64,000 nucleotides of DNA from Salinibacterium sp. ZJ450 (GCF_011751885.2 NZ_CP061771.1:3658001-3722000); one strand, 5' to 3'; counted from the first letter of the stretch, positions 1-9,096 are shown. Numbers and translations: made by a program. The notes: generated by a model not told the origin, from the sequence alone.

Positions 1-1398
1 ATCACGCTGGGTGGGCTGGGGTATGGCGCCCGCCTACTGCCTGAGGCCGGCGAGCTTGCTGCGTCCCCGGGGGCCTGGGATCTGGCGCTGGAGGTGGCGA
101 CAGACCCGTACTTCATTACCTACGTGGTACTGACGGTGTGGCTGGTGCGACTGGTAGTTGCACGACCGGTTGCCGTGCCGGGCTTGATGCGGTTGGGCAG
201 CTTCCGCCGATTGGCCGACGTGTCCTGCGCCGCCGCGGTTCCGCCAATCGGCGTGACCCTGGCTTCTCTGACCTTGGCATGGCTGATTGCCAGTGCCGCA
301 CTGGGGTTGCGGTGGTCGGGCGACCCCGTACCCGGAACCGCTGCCGCACGCCTTTCACTCGTCGGGATCTCGGCGCCTCTCGGGCTGCTCCTGCAGATCG
401 CGCTCGTCGTCCTGTCGCTCATCACCATCCAGTTCCTATTCACCACGTTGTGGGTTGTCTTCCGGCGGCGCGCGGTGGAGATTCTGTCCGCGCTCGCCCT
501 CTGGCTCTGGGCCAGTGCCGCAACGATGGGCGCAGTCCCGGAAGGGTCGCCACTGAACCTTGGCTACTTTCTCAACGCCTCCTTGAGCGCGACATCGGCG
601 GAGGGAACACTGTCCACCGCGGCAAGCATCGCGGCCATCTGGATGTTCTGTGCTCTGGCGATCGGCGAGCAGGATAGGCGTGCGCGCGGGGGTGGCAGGC
701 GATTCGATGTACCGGCGATCGTCTTCATGGCCGGGGTTGTGGGAGTACTGGCTGTCACGATCAACGGAATCAACCTGCACGATACATCGCTGTTTGACAC
801 GGTGTCGATCGCGTTCACCGGCAGCGGAGGCACGCTCCCGCAGTTCTTCGTCTCCTCGTTTATCTTCATCGGGTACGCCTACCTGTTCGGTGCCCGCTTA
901 TCGCAGCTGCGGGACGGCTGGGCGCAACTTCAGCTCCTCCGTCACGGTTCCACCACTCGATGGTGCGCTCGCCTTGCACTTGTCGAGTTACTGAAAGCCA
1001 TCGCCTTCGTCACCGTGCTGCTTGGCCTGGCAACCCTCATCTACGTGCTGTGGGGAGGCCGCGAGTTCTCTCCGCCTGATGGAGGCTTCGCAGTGTGGGC
1101 TTATCAGTTCATGGTCAATGGGGTGCTGCAGCTTGCCGTGTACCTCGTCGCCGTCTTCGGAGCCACCTGGGTCACGCCAAGTCGGGCTGGTGCGCTGGTG
1201 ATCTGCGCTCTCCTGATCATGCTCGCGTACCTGCAGAACACGCCCTCGCCCTGGCTGCCTGTCCAACTGTCTGGCATGGCTCTCGCGGTGGGCGGGTGGT
1301 CTCCCGTGCTCGCTGCCACCGGCACCCTGGCAGCGGCGTTGTGCGTACTCGTCGTGTCAATTCCTCCACTGCTTCATTGGCAAAAACTACGTTCGTGA
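1..1398 (+). CDS. ABC transporter membrane subunit, 5' end cut by the window
   Basis: The frame is open from base 1 with no stop or start that must be used, so the gene begins before the window. The product is almost wholly hydrophobic, with about ten or more predicted membrane segments (for example VVLTVWLVRLVV near the visible N-terminus and ALVICALLIMLAYLQ near the end). The stop lies 11 bp before an ABC ATPase gene on the same strand, so the two very likely form one exporter in the inner membrane. Membrane part of a bacitracin/antimicrobial-peptide type exporter is an inference from that partner; no family motif is diagnostic. Substrate unknown. Confidence 0.75.
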   Translation: MTLGGLGYGARLLPEAGELAASPGAWDLALEVATDPYFITYVVLTVWLVRLVVARPVAVPGLMRLGSFRRLADVSCAAAVPPIGVTLASLTLAWLIASAALGLRWSGDPVPGTAAARLSLVGISAPLGLLLQIALVVLSLITIQFLFTTLWVVFRRRAVEILSALALWLWASAATMGAVPEGSPLNLGYFLNASLSATSAEGTLSTAASIAAIWMFCALAIGEQDRRARGGGRRFDVPAIVFMAGVVGVLAVTINGINLHDTSLFDTVSIAFTGSGGTLPQFFVSSFIFIGYAYLFGARLSQLRDGWAQLQLLRHGSTTRWCARLALVELLKAIAFVTVLLGLATLIYVLWGGREFSPPDGGFAVWAYQFMVNGVLQLAVYLVAVFGATWVTPSRAGALVICALLIMLAYLQNTPSPWLPVQLSGMALAVGGWSPVLAATGTLAAALCVLVVSIPPLLHWQKLRS

Positions 1399-1409
1399 AA
1401 GGTACAGAG

Positions 1410-2072
1410 ATGACAGTCGTGTCGGTTCGTGGCGTCACCAAACGGTACAGAGGGACCGTCATCCTCGATGACGTTTCCTTCGACCTTGACCAGGGCAAGA
1501 CATATGGTCTGGTCGGAGCAAATGGTTCGGGGAAATCTGTCCTGCTCAAGCTGCTCTGCGGATTCACTGTGCCAGACGCGGGCGAAATCTGGATTGATCC
1601 GCGCTACCTGTCAAAGAACCGCAGCTTCCCCGACAGGTTCGGCGTGACGATCAACGGCCCGGCTTACCTGCCGGGGTCAACCGCGCGACAGAACCTGCTC
1701 GACCTCGCCGCCATCCAGAAGCGGATCAGCCCAGACGACGTCGACGCGGCGCTACGGCGGATCGGCTTGCGTCCCGAGCTGAAGCAAAAGGTGCGTAGCT
1801 ACTCCCTCGGGATGAAGCAGAAGCTCTCCCTAGCGCAGGCACTCATGGAAAACCCGGAAGTGCTGCTCCTCGACGAACCATTCAACGCCCTGGACGCAGA
1901 CAGCGTACGCATCCTCCGCGGGATCCTTCGCGAGGAACAGGCCAAGGGCACAACGATCGTCTTCACCAGTCACAACCGGGAGGACATCGACGAGCTCAGC
2001 ACCGAAATCCTCGAAATCAACGCCGGCCGAATCACCAGACGCCTCACCGGTTCGTCGCCGTTCGCCGCATGA
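1410..2072 (+). CDS. ABC transporter ATP-binding protein (BcrA/CcmA type)
   Basis: A 220-residue stand-alone nucleotide-binding subunit, normal length for the family. Walker A is GANGSGKS (residues about 36-43), the signature is the degenerate SLGMKQKLSLAQAL, Walker B is VLLLDEP, and the H-loop is TSHN. The ATG at 1410 is chosen because an AGG-containing ribosome site lies just before it and the protein then starts at the usual MTVVSVRGVTKRY; an in-frame upstream extension would overlap the permease. It follows the permease by 11 bp and should energise it. The first copy of the dispersed GCCCGTT repeat lies 16 bp after the stop. Confidence 0.9.
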   Translation: MTVVSVRGVTKRYRGTVILDDVSFDLDQGKTYGLVGANGSGKSVLLKLLCGFTVPDAGEIWIDPRYLSKNRSFPDRFGVTINGPAYLPGSTARQNLLDLAAIQKRISPDDVDAALRRIGLRPELKQKVRSYSLGMKQKLSLAQALMENPEVLLLDEPFNALDADSVRILRGILREEQAKGTTIVFTSHNREDIDELSTEILEINAGRITRRLTGSSPFAA

Positions 2073-2088
2073 CCCGCGCGAACAAGCC

Positions 2089-2104
2089 GCCCGTTGAAGG
2101 TCCG
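2089..2104 (+). repeat. Dispersed GCCCGTT repeat, copy 1
   Basis: GCCCGTTGAAGGTCCG, an exact match to the consensus GCCCGTTSARGGTCCG. It is followed by a small perfect hairpin (CCGA-TAAT-TCGG). It marks the left edge of the patchwork region. Confidence 0.85.
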
Positions 2105-2241
2105 ATAATTCGGTTATCGTGCAGGGTGCGGGCGTTTTTCAACACATAGTCCCGAGCCCGGTTGCTTCAGTAATGACTGATGAAGAGGCGCCGGGCACCC
2201 GATTCCGACAGTAAGTTACGAAGATATTACAGGGTGGTCTA

Positions 2242-2853
2242 GTGACAAGCGCCATGAAAAATCCCACGATTCATTTGGTGATTTTCTCGCTCGCAAGCCT
2301 GGCGATTTGGATACCAATCATTTCATGGCTCGTCTCGCCGAGCCGGACCGTGTTGCTCGGCTCTCCAGGTCGGATTCTGTTGATACTCACCGTTGCGATT
2401 CAGCTCATAGCGCTTCTGCTCAGCTTTGTCTTTCGGGGAGTTGCGGCAACATGGGACGAGCGGCAGAATCGCGCCGCGAGTCGCGTTTTCGGTTGGATCG
2501 GGTATTCGGCGGCTCTGGCCTGGGCGTGGTGGGTGGCGATGTCGATGCTTGAGTTCAACGACGGGAAGTTCGTGGTTTTCGGTGTTCTTTGCCTGCTGTA
2601 TCTGATACCGGCGATCGTCCCGGTCGCCAAGGTCAGTATTCGTGTCAGGGCTGCCCTCGTCGCCGCTTCGGTCACTCTGATCGCCTCGGGTATTTTGACG
2701 ATCGAGCGGCTGTCGCCGATCTTGATCGCTCCGGCAACGGCTTATGTTGCCGCGATCCTCGTCAGCGGCATTTGCGCGACGTATGCGGGATCGTCCCATC
2801 TACGACACCGAACGGTGACACCCATCGAAGAATCGCGGCCAATCGAGAGCTGA
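2242..2853 (+). CDS. Small multi-pass membrane protein, unknown function
   Basis: 203 residues with about six hydrophobic segments (near residues 10-30, 38-62, 84-104, 113-130, 137-155 and 162-182) and a short polar tail ending EESRPIES. The GTG at 2242 has an AGGG ribosome site 8 bp upstream; an ATG four codons later is the alternative. It stands alone between a repeat copy and an Rhs core remnant. I do not recognise a family. Because it precedes Rhs debris and resembles other small membrane proteins here in type, an immunity role is possible but only inferred. Confidence 0.7.
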   Translation: MTSAMKNPTIHLVIFSLASLAIWIPIISWLVSPSRTVLLGSPGRILLILTVAIQLIALLLSFVFRGVAATWDERQNRAASRVFGWIGYSAALAWAWWVAMSMLEFNDGKFVVFGVLCLLYLIPAIVPVAKVSIRVRAALVAASVTLIASGILTIERLSPILIAPATAYVAAILVSGICATYAGSSHLRHRTVTPIEESRPIES

Positions 2854-2978
2854 CCACCGTCGCTTCCCGCACCCCAACACCCACTTCACTGTTACCCCTT
2901 CGACGGACCCACCTGAGTCAGTCGCAGGCACAGTTGAAACGCCCTCGTCGGGTGTCGGCGTCCTGCCGGAGACAAATC

Positions 2979-3300
2979 ACGGCCGGGGCGACCACTTCCT
3001 TCATCCGCGATCCCGCACGTAACATCGTCAGCATGCGCAGCAGCGCGGGAAGCTTCTCCTTCACCGTCGACGCCCTCGGCTCGACGATCCTGCTTACCGA
3101 CAGCACCCAAGCCAGGGCATCTACGCCTACGACTCCCACCACCACAGCTGGGCAGGCGGCGAACAACCCGTGGCAGTATCGGCGGCTAGAAAGTCGCCGC
3201 GACCGGGTTGACGAAATTCGAGGCCCGGTACTGCGACCCGGCGATCGGCCGATTCACCCCGGCAAGTACTGACCGTTCCTATCATCGCGCACGCGATTAG
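2979..3300 (+). pseudogene. Rhs/YD-repeat core remnant 1 (frameshifted)
   Basis: Reading one frame gives AGATTSFIRDPARNIVSM followed by SSAGSFSFTVDALGSTILLTD and then NNPWQY, the end of an Rhs/YD-repeat core. The frame then changes: from 3196 a second frame reads ATGLTKFEARYCDPAIGRFT, the hallmark end of the Rhs core, stopping at 3300. At least one frameshift is needed, there is no start, and the rest of the large rhs gene is absent, so this is a decayed fragment. Two related remnants lie at 16921 and 29252. A small membrane-protein gene follows at 3322. Confidence 0.8.
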
Positions 3301-3321
3301 CCGAGACTGGAGTACTCACGG

Positions 3322-3534
3322 ATGACTGGATCGGAAGAACCGAACAGGGGCCGCATCATCATCGAGTGGCTCGCGATGGTTGTCTTCGGGGTGGGCAGTG
3401 TCCTCAGCGGAATTGAAGTGGCCAGGGAGCCAGCAAACGATGGCGAATGGTTCGCGTTCATCCTTGTAACTCTCGGCTTTCTCCTGAGCCTGACAATCGC
3501 GATTCTTACCCAGCGTCGACACCAGGATCCCTAG
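3322..3534 (+). CDS. 70-aa two-TM membrane protein (duplicated at 17316)
   Basis: Short protein with two hydrophobic segments (WLAMVVFGVGSVLSG and FAFILVTLGFLLSLTIAIL) separated by a polar stretch with PANDGEWF. The paralogue at 17316-17528 matches at about 54 of 70 positions, and the homology extends about 60 bp upstream, which supports real coding. It starts 22 bp after the Rhs remnant stop; the other copy also follows an Rhs remnant. Its place behind Rhs cores suggests an immunity protein, an inference only. Confidence 0.65.
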   Translation: MTGSEEPNRGRIIIEWLAMVVFGVGSVLSGIEVAREPANDGEWFAFILVTLGFLLSLTIAILTQRRHQDP

Positions 3535-3603
3535 CGAAATGGCGGTGGCTGGCGGACTGATCTGCACTCTATTCGAGTAGCTGTCAACGAGAGGAGGAAC
3601 GAG

Positions 3604-4044
3604 ATGACGAAACCGTTTTGGCGGATCCCCTTCACGGGCGGCTATTGGAACGAGATCTGGGAGGGCCGACTGCTCTTGCTCGTGATGTCTCCGCTCTACC
3701 TGGCGGCGGCTATCCTGGCGATTCTGGTCGTGGTGAGCTTTGCGACACCCGCCGCCGGTGTCGTCGGGGTATTCGCGCTCACTATTGCGGCAATACCCGC
3801 CGGAGTGAGAGCAACGGCCGCGCGGCTACAGCCCGAGAAGTATGCTCAACCGAGCTCCGTCTTTCGGGCCTTTTGGTTGTGCGTGGGATGGGCTGCCGCC
3901 GTCGCAGTTGCGGTTGGTCTTGTATGCGCTTTCGGCGGCGCCATCAGCTACATACTGCCGTGGCTATTCCTGGTTGCGCTAGCTTCGACACCCCCACTGA
4001 CGCTGTTGTACATTGCTGCTCGACGATCCTTAGGACACGCCTAG
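3604..4044 (+). CDS. 146-aa multi-pass membrane protein (duplicated at 29758)
   Basis: Strong ribosome site (GAGAGGAGGAACGAG) just before the ATG. The protein begins MTKPFWRIPFTGGYW and has about four membrane segments. The copy at 29758-30198 agrees at about 135 of 146 residues. Just upstream (3538-3563) a short stretch matches the tail of the Rhs remnant at 29693-29720, so both copies sit directly behind Rhs sequence. Homology continues past the stop and ends at a GCCCGTT repeat. Unknown function; membrane immunity protein is a reasonable guess. Confidence 0.75.
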   Translation: MTKPFWRIPFTGGYWNEIWEGRLLLLVMSPLYLAAAILAILVVVSFATPAAGVVGVFALTIAAIPAGVRATAARLQPEKYAQPSSVFRAFWLCVGWAAAVAVAVGLVCAFGGAISYILPWLFLVALASTPPLTLLYIAARRSLGHA

Positions 4045-4131
4045 ACGTTATGTCGGCGCCGCGTGGCGCCAGGAACCCGATTTTCCCGCAGTCGTCCGAG
4101 TCGAGATAACAATCGAGGCACTGGCCGTGCT

Positions 4132-4147
4132 GCCCCTTCAGGGTCGG
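4132..4147 (+). repeat. Dispersed GCCCGTT repeat, copy 2 (decayed)
   Basis: GCCCCTTCAGGGTCGG, two mismatches to consensus. It lies where the homology between the two 146-aa gene units ends (partner at 30287). Confidence 0.6.
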
Positions 4148-4211
4148 ACGACCGGGCTCAACACGCGATTCATTACCTCCTCAATGCTGGGCCGTGCTGC
4201 AAGCTGATCGA

Positions 4212-4820
4212 ATGGGCGACAAGGCGATCTATGTTGAGATCGAGATCAAAGCCGCCGTCGATCGCGTGTGGGAACTCACCCAGGGCGTCGCTCAGCATCC
4301 GCGATGGGATCTTCGGTTCAGCACCATCACTCCGGCCGCGGAGCTTCCAACCGGCGGCTATCGATTCACCTACGAACGCCGGATGCCGCTTCACACCATC
4401 ACGGGGACGGGCACCTCGCTAGGAGAGCGACAGCGACCGGACGGAACACGCACCTCGGCACTGAGGTTCGCGACGAACGACAAATTCTCGCCACTCGGAG
4501 CAGGCCGTGGCTACTGGCGGTACCTTCCGACAGCTGAGCGAACCACCTTCATTACCGGCTTCGATTACGACCCTGGGTGGGGGCGACTCGTGGACCGGTT
4601 GGTTATGCGTCGACTCATCGGATGGATGACGGCGTGGAGCTTCGACCGCCTGCGAATCTGGGCTGAAACGGGCACGCCGCCGGAGCGGTGGCCGCTGGTG
4701 TCCGTTCTCGCGTTTTGGCGACCGGACCGGCCCAAAGCGGCGCGATGCCGGCGAGCCCCGCGCCTCGGAAACGCGATGGCCCAAGCCCCGAGAACCCTGC
4801 ACACCCTGGAAGCGCCATGA
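4212..4820 (+). CDS. SRPBCC-fold (polyketide cyclase/START-like) protein
   Basis: About 202 residues. It opens with AIYVEIEIKAAVDRVWELTQ, the typical first strand and helix of the SRPBCC superfamily, and has the usual WGRLVDRLVMRRLIGWMTAW C-terminal helix. These proteins bind hydrophobic ligands in a deep cavity. The ATG at 4212 fits the domain start; an ATG at 4194 is also in frame and no clear ribosome site decides. The last four bases overlap the start of the next gene (ATGA), so the two are translationally coupled and probably act together. Ligand unknown. Confidence 0.8.
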   Translation: MGDKAIYVEIEIKAAVDRVWELTQGVAQHPRWDLRFSTITPAAELPTGGYRFTYERRMPLHTITGTGTSLGERQRPDGTRTSALRFATNDKFSPLGAGRGYWRYLPTAERTTFITGFDYDPGWGRLVDRLVMRRLIGWMTAWSFDRLRIWAETGTPPERWPLVSVLAFWRPDRPKAARCRRAPRLGNAMAQAPRTLHTLEAP

Positions 4821-5485
4821 CGTCGATTTTCCAGCACGCACTCGGCGATGACTTCGATCGATTGCATCCAATGCTGCAGCTCCGATTCGGGGTGGGGCTT
4901 GACGCCGGCTACGCAGCTATCGGTCGTGGCACGATGGCGCAGATCAGGCGCGGGCCATGGTGGACGATCCCCTTCCTGCGCATCGGGAAGATTCGCAACA
5001 TCCTCATCCCCGATCTCGGCGAGAACGTGCCGTTCACGATCGAGAACTATCCCTACCTCGACCCATTCGGTCGTGAGACCGTCACGTTCGTGCGTGAATA
5101 CCGGGTTCGCGACAGACCGAGCCGGTTCGACGCGACCATGGTCCTGAGCGACGGCAAGGTGCTCGACTACCTGGGCACCCACCAGCACCTGGCCGTCGAC
5201 CTTGACCTCTCAGTCGAACCGGACGGGTCATTGCGCCTGTGCTCCGGTGCCCAACGCTTTTACGAAGGTCCCCTCGCGTTCCGGTTTCCGATGCTCTTCA
5301 GCGGCCGAGCCGACCTGCACGAGTCATTCGATGACTCAGCGAACGTCTACCGGATCCGACTGGAAGTGCGAAATCGTCTCTTCGGATTCCTGTTCGGCTA
5401 CGAAGGCGAATTCACGTGCGACTTCGTTCCGGCGTCCGACGCGCCAGCCCGGCTCAAGCCACGACGCCACGAACGGCGAGCCTAG
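4817..5485 (+). CDS. DUF4166-like protein
   Basis: 222 residues starting MTSIFQHALGDDFDRLHPMLQLRF, with the pattern of DUF4166 proteins (LHPMLQ near the start, RGPWWTIPFLRIG, then a beta-rich half ending GYEGEFTCDF). DUF4166 domains often occur with or fused to oxidoreductases; here the partner is the SRPBCC protein whose gene overlaps by 4 nt. Cytoplasmic, no signal peptide. Biochemical role not known. The family assignment is from memory of the pattern. Confidence 0.75.
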   Translation: MTSIFQHALGDDFDRLHPMLQLRFGVGLDAGYAAIGRGTMAQIRRGPWWTIPFLRIGKIRNILIPDLGENVPFTIENYPYLDPFGRETVTFVREYRVRDRPSRFDATMVLSDGKVLDYLGTHQHLAVDLDLSVEPDGSLRLCSGAQRFYEGPLAFRFPMLFSGRADLHESFDDSANVYRIRLEVRNRLFGFLFGYEGEFTCDFVPASDAPARLKPRRHERRA

Positions 5486-5737
5486 GCAGCGGCGCCGGTA
5501 TTCTGACTACTCGCCGCCAGCACCATGTCTGGCCTCGCACAACTCGTCGAGATGCACGCCGATGCTTCTTGTTCTAACTGCCCTTGCGCGTCCCTACGCG
5601 GACCGCGCCCTGCAGTTCTGTCCGATCGCGTGAATACAGGCCAGTCACGGGACCTGCGCTAGGGATCGATGTCTGGTATCTGGTCATGCAGTGCGCGCTT
5701 TCGAATGCGCGGCGAGATTCTCGGGGAGATCCATGGT

Positions 5738-6337
5738 TCAGGGCGCTTCCGTCGGCTCCGCGATTGTCTCTGCGATGAGCGTGCGAAGGATTGATCGATC
5801 GAACATTCCCATTATTTGTGCGCTGACTCGTCCCTCTTGGTCGAGGACGATTGTGGACGGGGTGGCCCGTGGCGCCGTGACACCCGCAAAGGCAAGGGTC
5901 ATTGTGCCGTTGTCGACGTCCAGCACGGTCGGAAAAGTCATCTCAAACTTCCGCATGAATGCTTCAGCGGTGCCGGCCGAGTCTCGGAGGTTCACGCCAA
6001 GGAAACTGACGTCATCGGCGAATTCCTGATTCAGTTCTTCCAGATCCGGTGCCTCCTCCCGGCACGGTGCACAGGACGCGTACCAGAAGTTCACCACTAG
6101 GACTTTGCCGCCATATTCGTCGGACGAGATCTGGGAACCATCGCTCAGTTCCGAGTCGAAGACGATTGGGTCGCCACGTTCCGCGAGTGGAGTGGTGATG
6201 ATGTTACCGTCGCCCGCGACGTACCCCTTGTCGGTACCCTCGCGGTATTGCTGCGCGAGGGGATCATCCGTGCAACCCGCGACAGCGAGAATCAGCAGCG
6301 CGCTCAGGAGGATCGAAACGGGACCACGTGCACGCAC
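5738..6337 (-). CDS. TlpA/ResA-like thiol-disulfide oxidoreductase lipoprotein
   Basis: 199 residues. A lipoprotein signal ends in LAVAGC (lipobox), so the mature protein is tethered outside the membrane. The thioredoxin fold carries the active site WYASCAPCREE, the CxxC of TlpA/ResA proteins, followed by the cis-Pro region (ATPSTIVLD). Family members reduce or oxidise extracytoplasmic thiols, often for cytochrome c maturation, but no ccdA, resB or ccs gene is next to it here, so the target is open. It stands alone, with a long gap on the left and a repeat copy on the right. Confidence 0.9.
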   Translation of the reverse strand: MRARGPVSILLSALLILAVAGCTDDPLAQQYREGTDKGYVAGDGNIITTPLAERGDPIVFDSELSDGSQISSDEYGGKVLVVNFWYASCAPCREEAPDLEELNQEFADDVSFLGVNLRDSAGTAEAFMRKFEMTFPTVLDVDNGTMTLAFAGVTAPRATPSTIVLDQEGRVSAQIMGMFDRSILRTLIAETIAEPTEAP

Positions 6338-6655
6338 CAGGACTCCCCTATGAAGATTCTACGTTTTCCGAAACTGTCGTAACGATACTTCAATGTCCAC
6401 CGGCGCGAGTCGACCACAATTTCGGTAGGGAGGCGTTTGCGGTTTCAGCAGGCGTTTCACCAGCCCGGCCACCGGCTGGCCGGTGCACCTGGCGCTAGCG
6501 ACTGCCGGGCTGAGCAGACAGGGGTCATCAGTGAACGCCGCGCGCTGCACGTCATCGCCCGTTCAAGGTCCGACTCGTGCGTGGTCGACCTGGGCTGGAC
6601 GGCCTGTACTCCAGCTGCAAGCGATGATGTGACTGTGTTCGACGAGTTCAACCGG
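6338..6655. other. Gene-free stretch with one repeat copy
   Basis: No convincing ORF on either strand. It holds the upstream region of the TlpA-like gene, an imperfect GC-rich inverted repeat around 6468-6484 (CCGGCC/GGCCGG) and the GCCCGTT repeat at 6557. Confidence 0.5.
6557..6572 (+). repeat. Dispersed GCCCGTT repeat, copy 3
   Basis: GCCCGTTCAAGGTCCG, exact consensus match, between the ends of the TlpA-like and LCP genes. Confidence 0.85.
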
Positions 6656-7906
6656 CTACTGCCCGAAGGGTACTGCGCAGGTCTCCTGCTCCGCGGTGCT
6701 TCCTTTTAGCCCGTCGACTACCGAGGGCGGGGGCGGCGCGACGGTGTCTGTCGGAGATGGTGTATCCGTTGGTGTGGGTGCGGCTTCGGGCGCGGGGGTT
6801 GTCGTCGGCTCGGTTGACACATCGACGCTGCCGCGCCCGGTGGAATCTTCGGGGAGCGCGAACGGCTCGTCGGCGATGATCTTATCGAACAGTTCGGTGG
6901 CGGCACGTTTCTGTGGAACGACCTTTCCGGGGTAGCGGGCGTCGCTACCGGTCGGGTATTGCACGAACGTCACCTCGCCCAGATCGATTCTGCTGAAGGC
7001 CTGGGCCATTGAGACCATGGTGTCAATGCTCGCCAGAGTCGTGGACAGCTGGACGTTGTCTTTCACTACTTGCGCGATCCCGTATATCGCCGAAATATTC
7101 GTCAGAGTCTCGGCGCTCTTCAGTTTCCGCACGAGTGACGACATGTATTGCTGCTGGGATGAAATACGGGACAAGTCGCTGCCGTCGCCGACGCCATGTC
7201 GTGAGCGGAGGAAGCCAAGCGCTTCCTCTCCAGATATGTCGGAGTACCCGGCCGGGAGGTTGATGGGGACGTATCGGTCACGCAGGGGCGCAGTTAAGCA
7301 GACAGATACGCCGCCGATTGCATCGGTCACCTCTTTGACAGCGTTGAAGTTCATCGTGGCGGCGTAGGGAATGTCCAAGCCAGTGAGATTCTCAATCGTC
7401 TTAGCTACGCACCCCAGACCACCACGTCCCATCGCTGCGTTAAGCGGCTGTGCAGACATGGCGGAGAAGGACTTGCCCGATTCGGGGTCCTCACAGCTCG
7501 GATGGGGAATGACCAGGTCCCTCGGAAAGCTGACTGCGACGGCGCTGCTGTGGTCGGCGGAGACGTGCAAAACAAGATTCACGTCATTGAGCGTGCCTGT
7601 GCGTTTGCCGTACTGCGCACCCTGATCGGAAGAGTTGTCGACGCCGACGACGAGAATGTTGAACCCGCCGCCGTATGCCCCGATCGCGGGTAGCGGCGGC
7701 GCATCCGATCCAGCAGAAAGGTCTACTGCGTCGGCGCTGAGCTCCGCGCCAAGCTGCCATGCAGTGGTGCCAGCGACAGCGGTGGCACTCACCAGCACCA
7801 CGGCGATCGAGATCGAGAGAGCCTTGAGCAGCGCCTTCCACCGCGCCGGCCTTCTGGTGCGGCCGTGACGAATAGGCGCGGCGTTGCCGCCCATGGCTGA
7901 CTCCAT
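6656..7906 (-). CDS. LytR-CpsA-Psr (LCP) family cell-wall glycopolymer ligase
   Basis: About 416 residues: cytoplasmic basic N-terminus, one membrane anchor (about residues 31-50), then the LCP domain with FNILVVGVD, the SFPRDL motif, and the later conserved FLRSRHG...LSRISSQQQ block with the essential Arg residues. The C-terminus is a Pro/Thr-rich linker. LCP enzymes transfer glycopolymers from lipid carriers to peptidoglycan on the outer face of the membrane. The ATG at 7906 is preferred because GGGAGAG lies just before it; a GTG at 7918 is the alternative. Monocistronic. Confidence 0.9.
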   Translation of the reverse strand: MESAMGGNAAPIRHGRTRRPARWKALLKALSISIAVVLVSATAVAGTTAWQLGAELSADAVDLSAGSDAPPLPAIGAYGGGFNILVVGVDNSSDQGAQYGKRTGTLNDVNLVLHVSADHSSAVAVSFPRDLVIPHPSCEDPESGKSFSAMSAQPLNAAMGRGGLGCVAKTIENLTGLDIPYAATMNFNAVKEVTDAIGGVSVCLTAPLRDRYVPINLPAGYSDISGEEALGFLRSRHGVGDGSDLSRISSQQQYMSSLVRKLKSAETLTNISAIYGIAQVVKDNVQLSTTLASIDTMVSMAQAFSRIDLGEVTFVQYPTGSDARYPGKVVPQKRAATELFDKIIADEPFALPEDSTGRGSVDVSTEPTTTPAPEAAPTPTDTPSPTDTVAPPPPSVVDGLKGSTAEQETCAVPFGQ

Positions 7907-8083
7907 CTGCTCTCCCACTGAGCCGCCTCCTCGCCGCCGAGCTCCGCGACGTAGCCTAACGAACGTGAATCAATTTTGCATAAGGCTCGGAGTCTTCTTG
8001 CGCAATCAGGCGAGGCTTATGTTCTGTGTGATGCAGTGTCTCGATCGCTGACGGGCCTGCTGCCCCGGCGAGCTAGTGTCTGA

Positions 8084-8118
8084 CTTCGGTCACCCGCTCG
8101 CATAGCCGGTGACCGAAG
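8084..8118. repeat. 11-bp inverted repeat next to repeat copy 4
   Basis: CTTCGGTCACC (8084-8094) and GGTGACCGAAG (8108-8118) are perfectly complementary with a 13-nt loop. No T-run follows on either strand, so it is not a clear terminator. It abuts the dispersed repeat 5 bp later. Confidence 0.7.
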
Positions 8119-8123
8119 GCTGT

Positions 8124-8139
8124 GCCCGCTCAGCGTCCG
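8124..8139 (+). repeat. Dispersed GCCCGTT repeat, copy 4
   Basis: GCCCGCTCAGCGTCCG, two mismatches to consensus, directly after an 11-bp hairpin. Confidence 0.65.
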
Positions 8140-8315
8140 GTTTCGGGTTGCCCGTAGTTCGTGCCCTTGTGTCAGATGGGATCAGTTGGCGCCGGATCAT
8201 CGGCTGCAACGCATACATCCTGAAGAAATCCACACTTTTTGGATACCTCCCCTTAGGGTCAGCTGATAAGCCATTTTGGCCACAAGGCGGCAGAGCCCTA
8301 GGAGTGACGAAGACC

Positions 8316-8654
8316 ATGGAAAGACTCTCCACCACAACTCGATTGGGCTTCTCAACGCTGCTGCCGGTTCTCGCGGTCATCCTGCTCCTGCTTCTCTGGG
8401 CTGGTACGCGATCGGCCGTGTGCGCCGCAACGGTTTCGGCGTGTTCCACGGGTACCCGCATACTGCTCGCGTCGATCGGTGGGGTTGTTGTGATCTGCCT
8501 AGCCGCAGCAACTTGGATTCTGGCCGGCGCCGTGAATCACTCGGGGAGTATCCCGCAGGCCATCATGCGCATCGGCACGGGCCTTGTCAGCGGCCTCGGA
8601 ATTGTGTTCGCGCTTGCTGCTCTGTTCTCCTCTGGGTTCGCTCTCACCTGGTGA
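8316..8654 (+). CDS. 112-aa membrane protein, unknown function
   Basis: Three or four hydrophobic segments (LLPVLAVILLLLLWAG, ILLASIGGVVVICLAAATWILAG, GLVSGLGIVFALAALF). The ATG at 8316 is preferred: AGGAG lies about 12 bp upstream, and starting earlier in the open frame would add a non-membrane stretch covering the dispersed repeat. It is a single-gene unit between repeat copies 4 and 5. No recognised family. Confidence 0.6.
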   Translation: MERLSTTTRLGFSTLLPVLAVILLLLLWAGTRSAVCAATVSACSTGTRILLASIGGVVVICLAAATWILAGAVNHSGSIPQAIMRIGTGLVSGLGIVFALAALFSSGFALTW

Positions 8655-8809
8655 GGTCGGCTTTTGACTTCACCGTCAACCGCGGGGAGGGTTCGTACCA
8701 CTGCATGGTTCTAAAACCTCACCGGTGCGCCGTCGGCGACGGAAATCTCCGCCTCCGCCGAGCCTGAACTGCATCCGGGAGGTCGATTTCGTAGGTCATC
8801 GTGGCTATA

Positions 8810-9025
8810 TCAGCAGAGCAGAACGGTGTGAACGGGCGGGACGTGGTGTTGGAAATCTTTCACCCTCGACTGAAACCGACGTTGGACATCGCGTCTCTCC
8901 GCCACGAGACGTCCGCCGTCATCGCTGGTGGGACCGCCAGAGTAGCTGCTAGACACGATCGAGCATCCGCACATGAGAGCTGAGCAGGCAACAAGGACAG
9001 CTAGTAGCGGAACTGGGTTGCGCAC
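8810..9025 (-). CDS. Possible short or truncated lipoprotein
   Basis: GTG start; the first 21 residues form a lipoprotein signal (LLAVLVACSALMCGC). Only about 50 residues follow and they contain no recognisable fold, so this may be the surviving 5' end of a longer lipoprotein gene. Coding is supported only by the signal peptide. Confidence 0.4.
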   Translation of the reverse strand: MRNPVPLLAVLVACSALMCGCSIVSSSYSGGPTSDDGGRLVAERRDVQRRFQSRVKDFQHHVPPVHTVLLC

Positions 9026-9096
9026 CTACACCCCCTCTGCGCTGGGCTCGCCACGATGCTCGCGAGCTGAGCGCCTGCGGCCACAGTTGAGTCTGT

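Larger units (their letters stand above)
7907..8315. other. Gene-free stretch with hairpin and repeat
   Basis: About 400 bp between divergent genes. It holds AT-rich sequence around 7965-7985 (a likely promoter region for the LCP gene), a perfect 11-bp inverted repeat at 8084-8118 and repeat copy 4 at 8124. I see no gene. Confidence 0.5.
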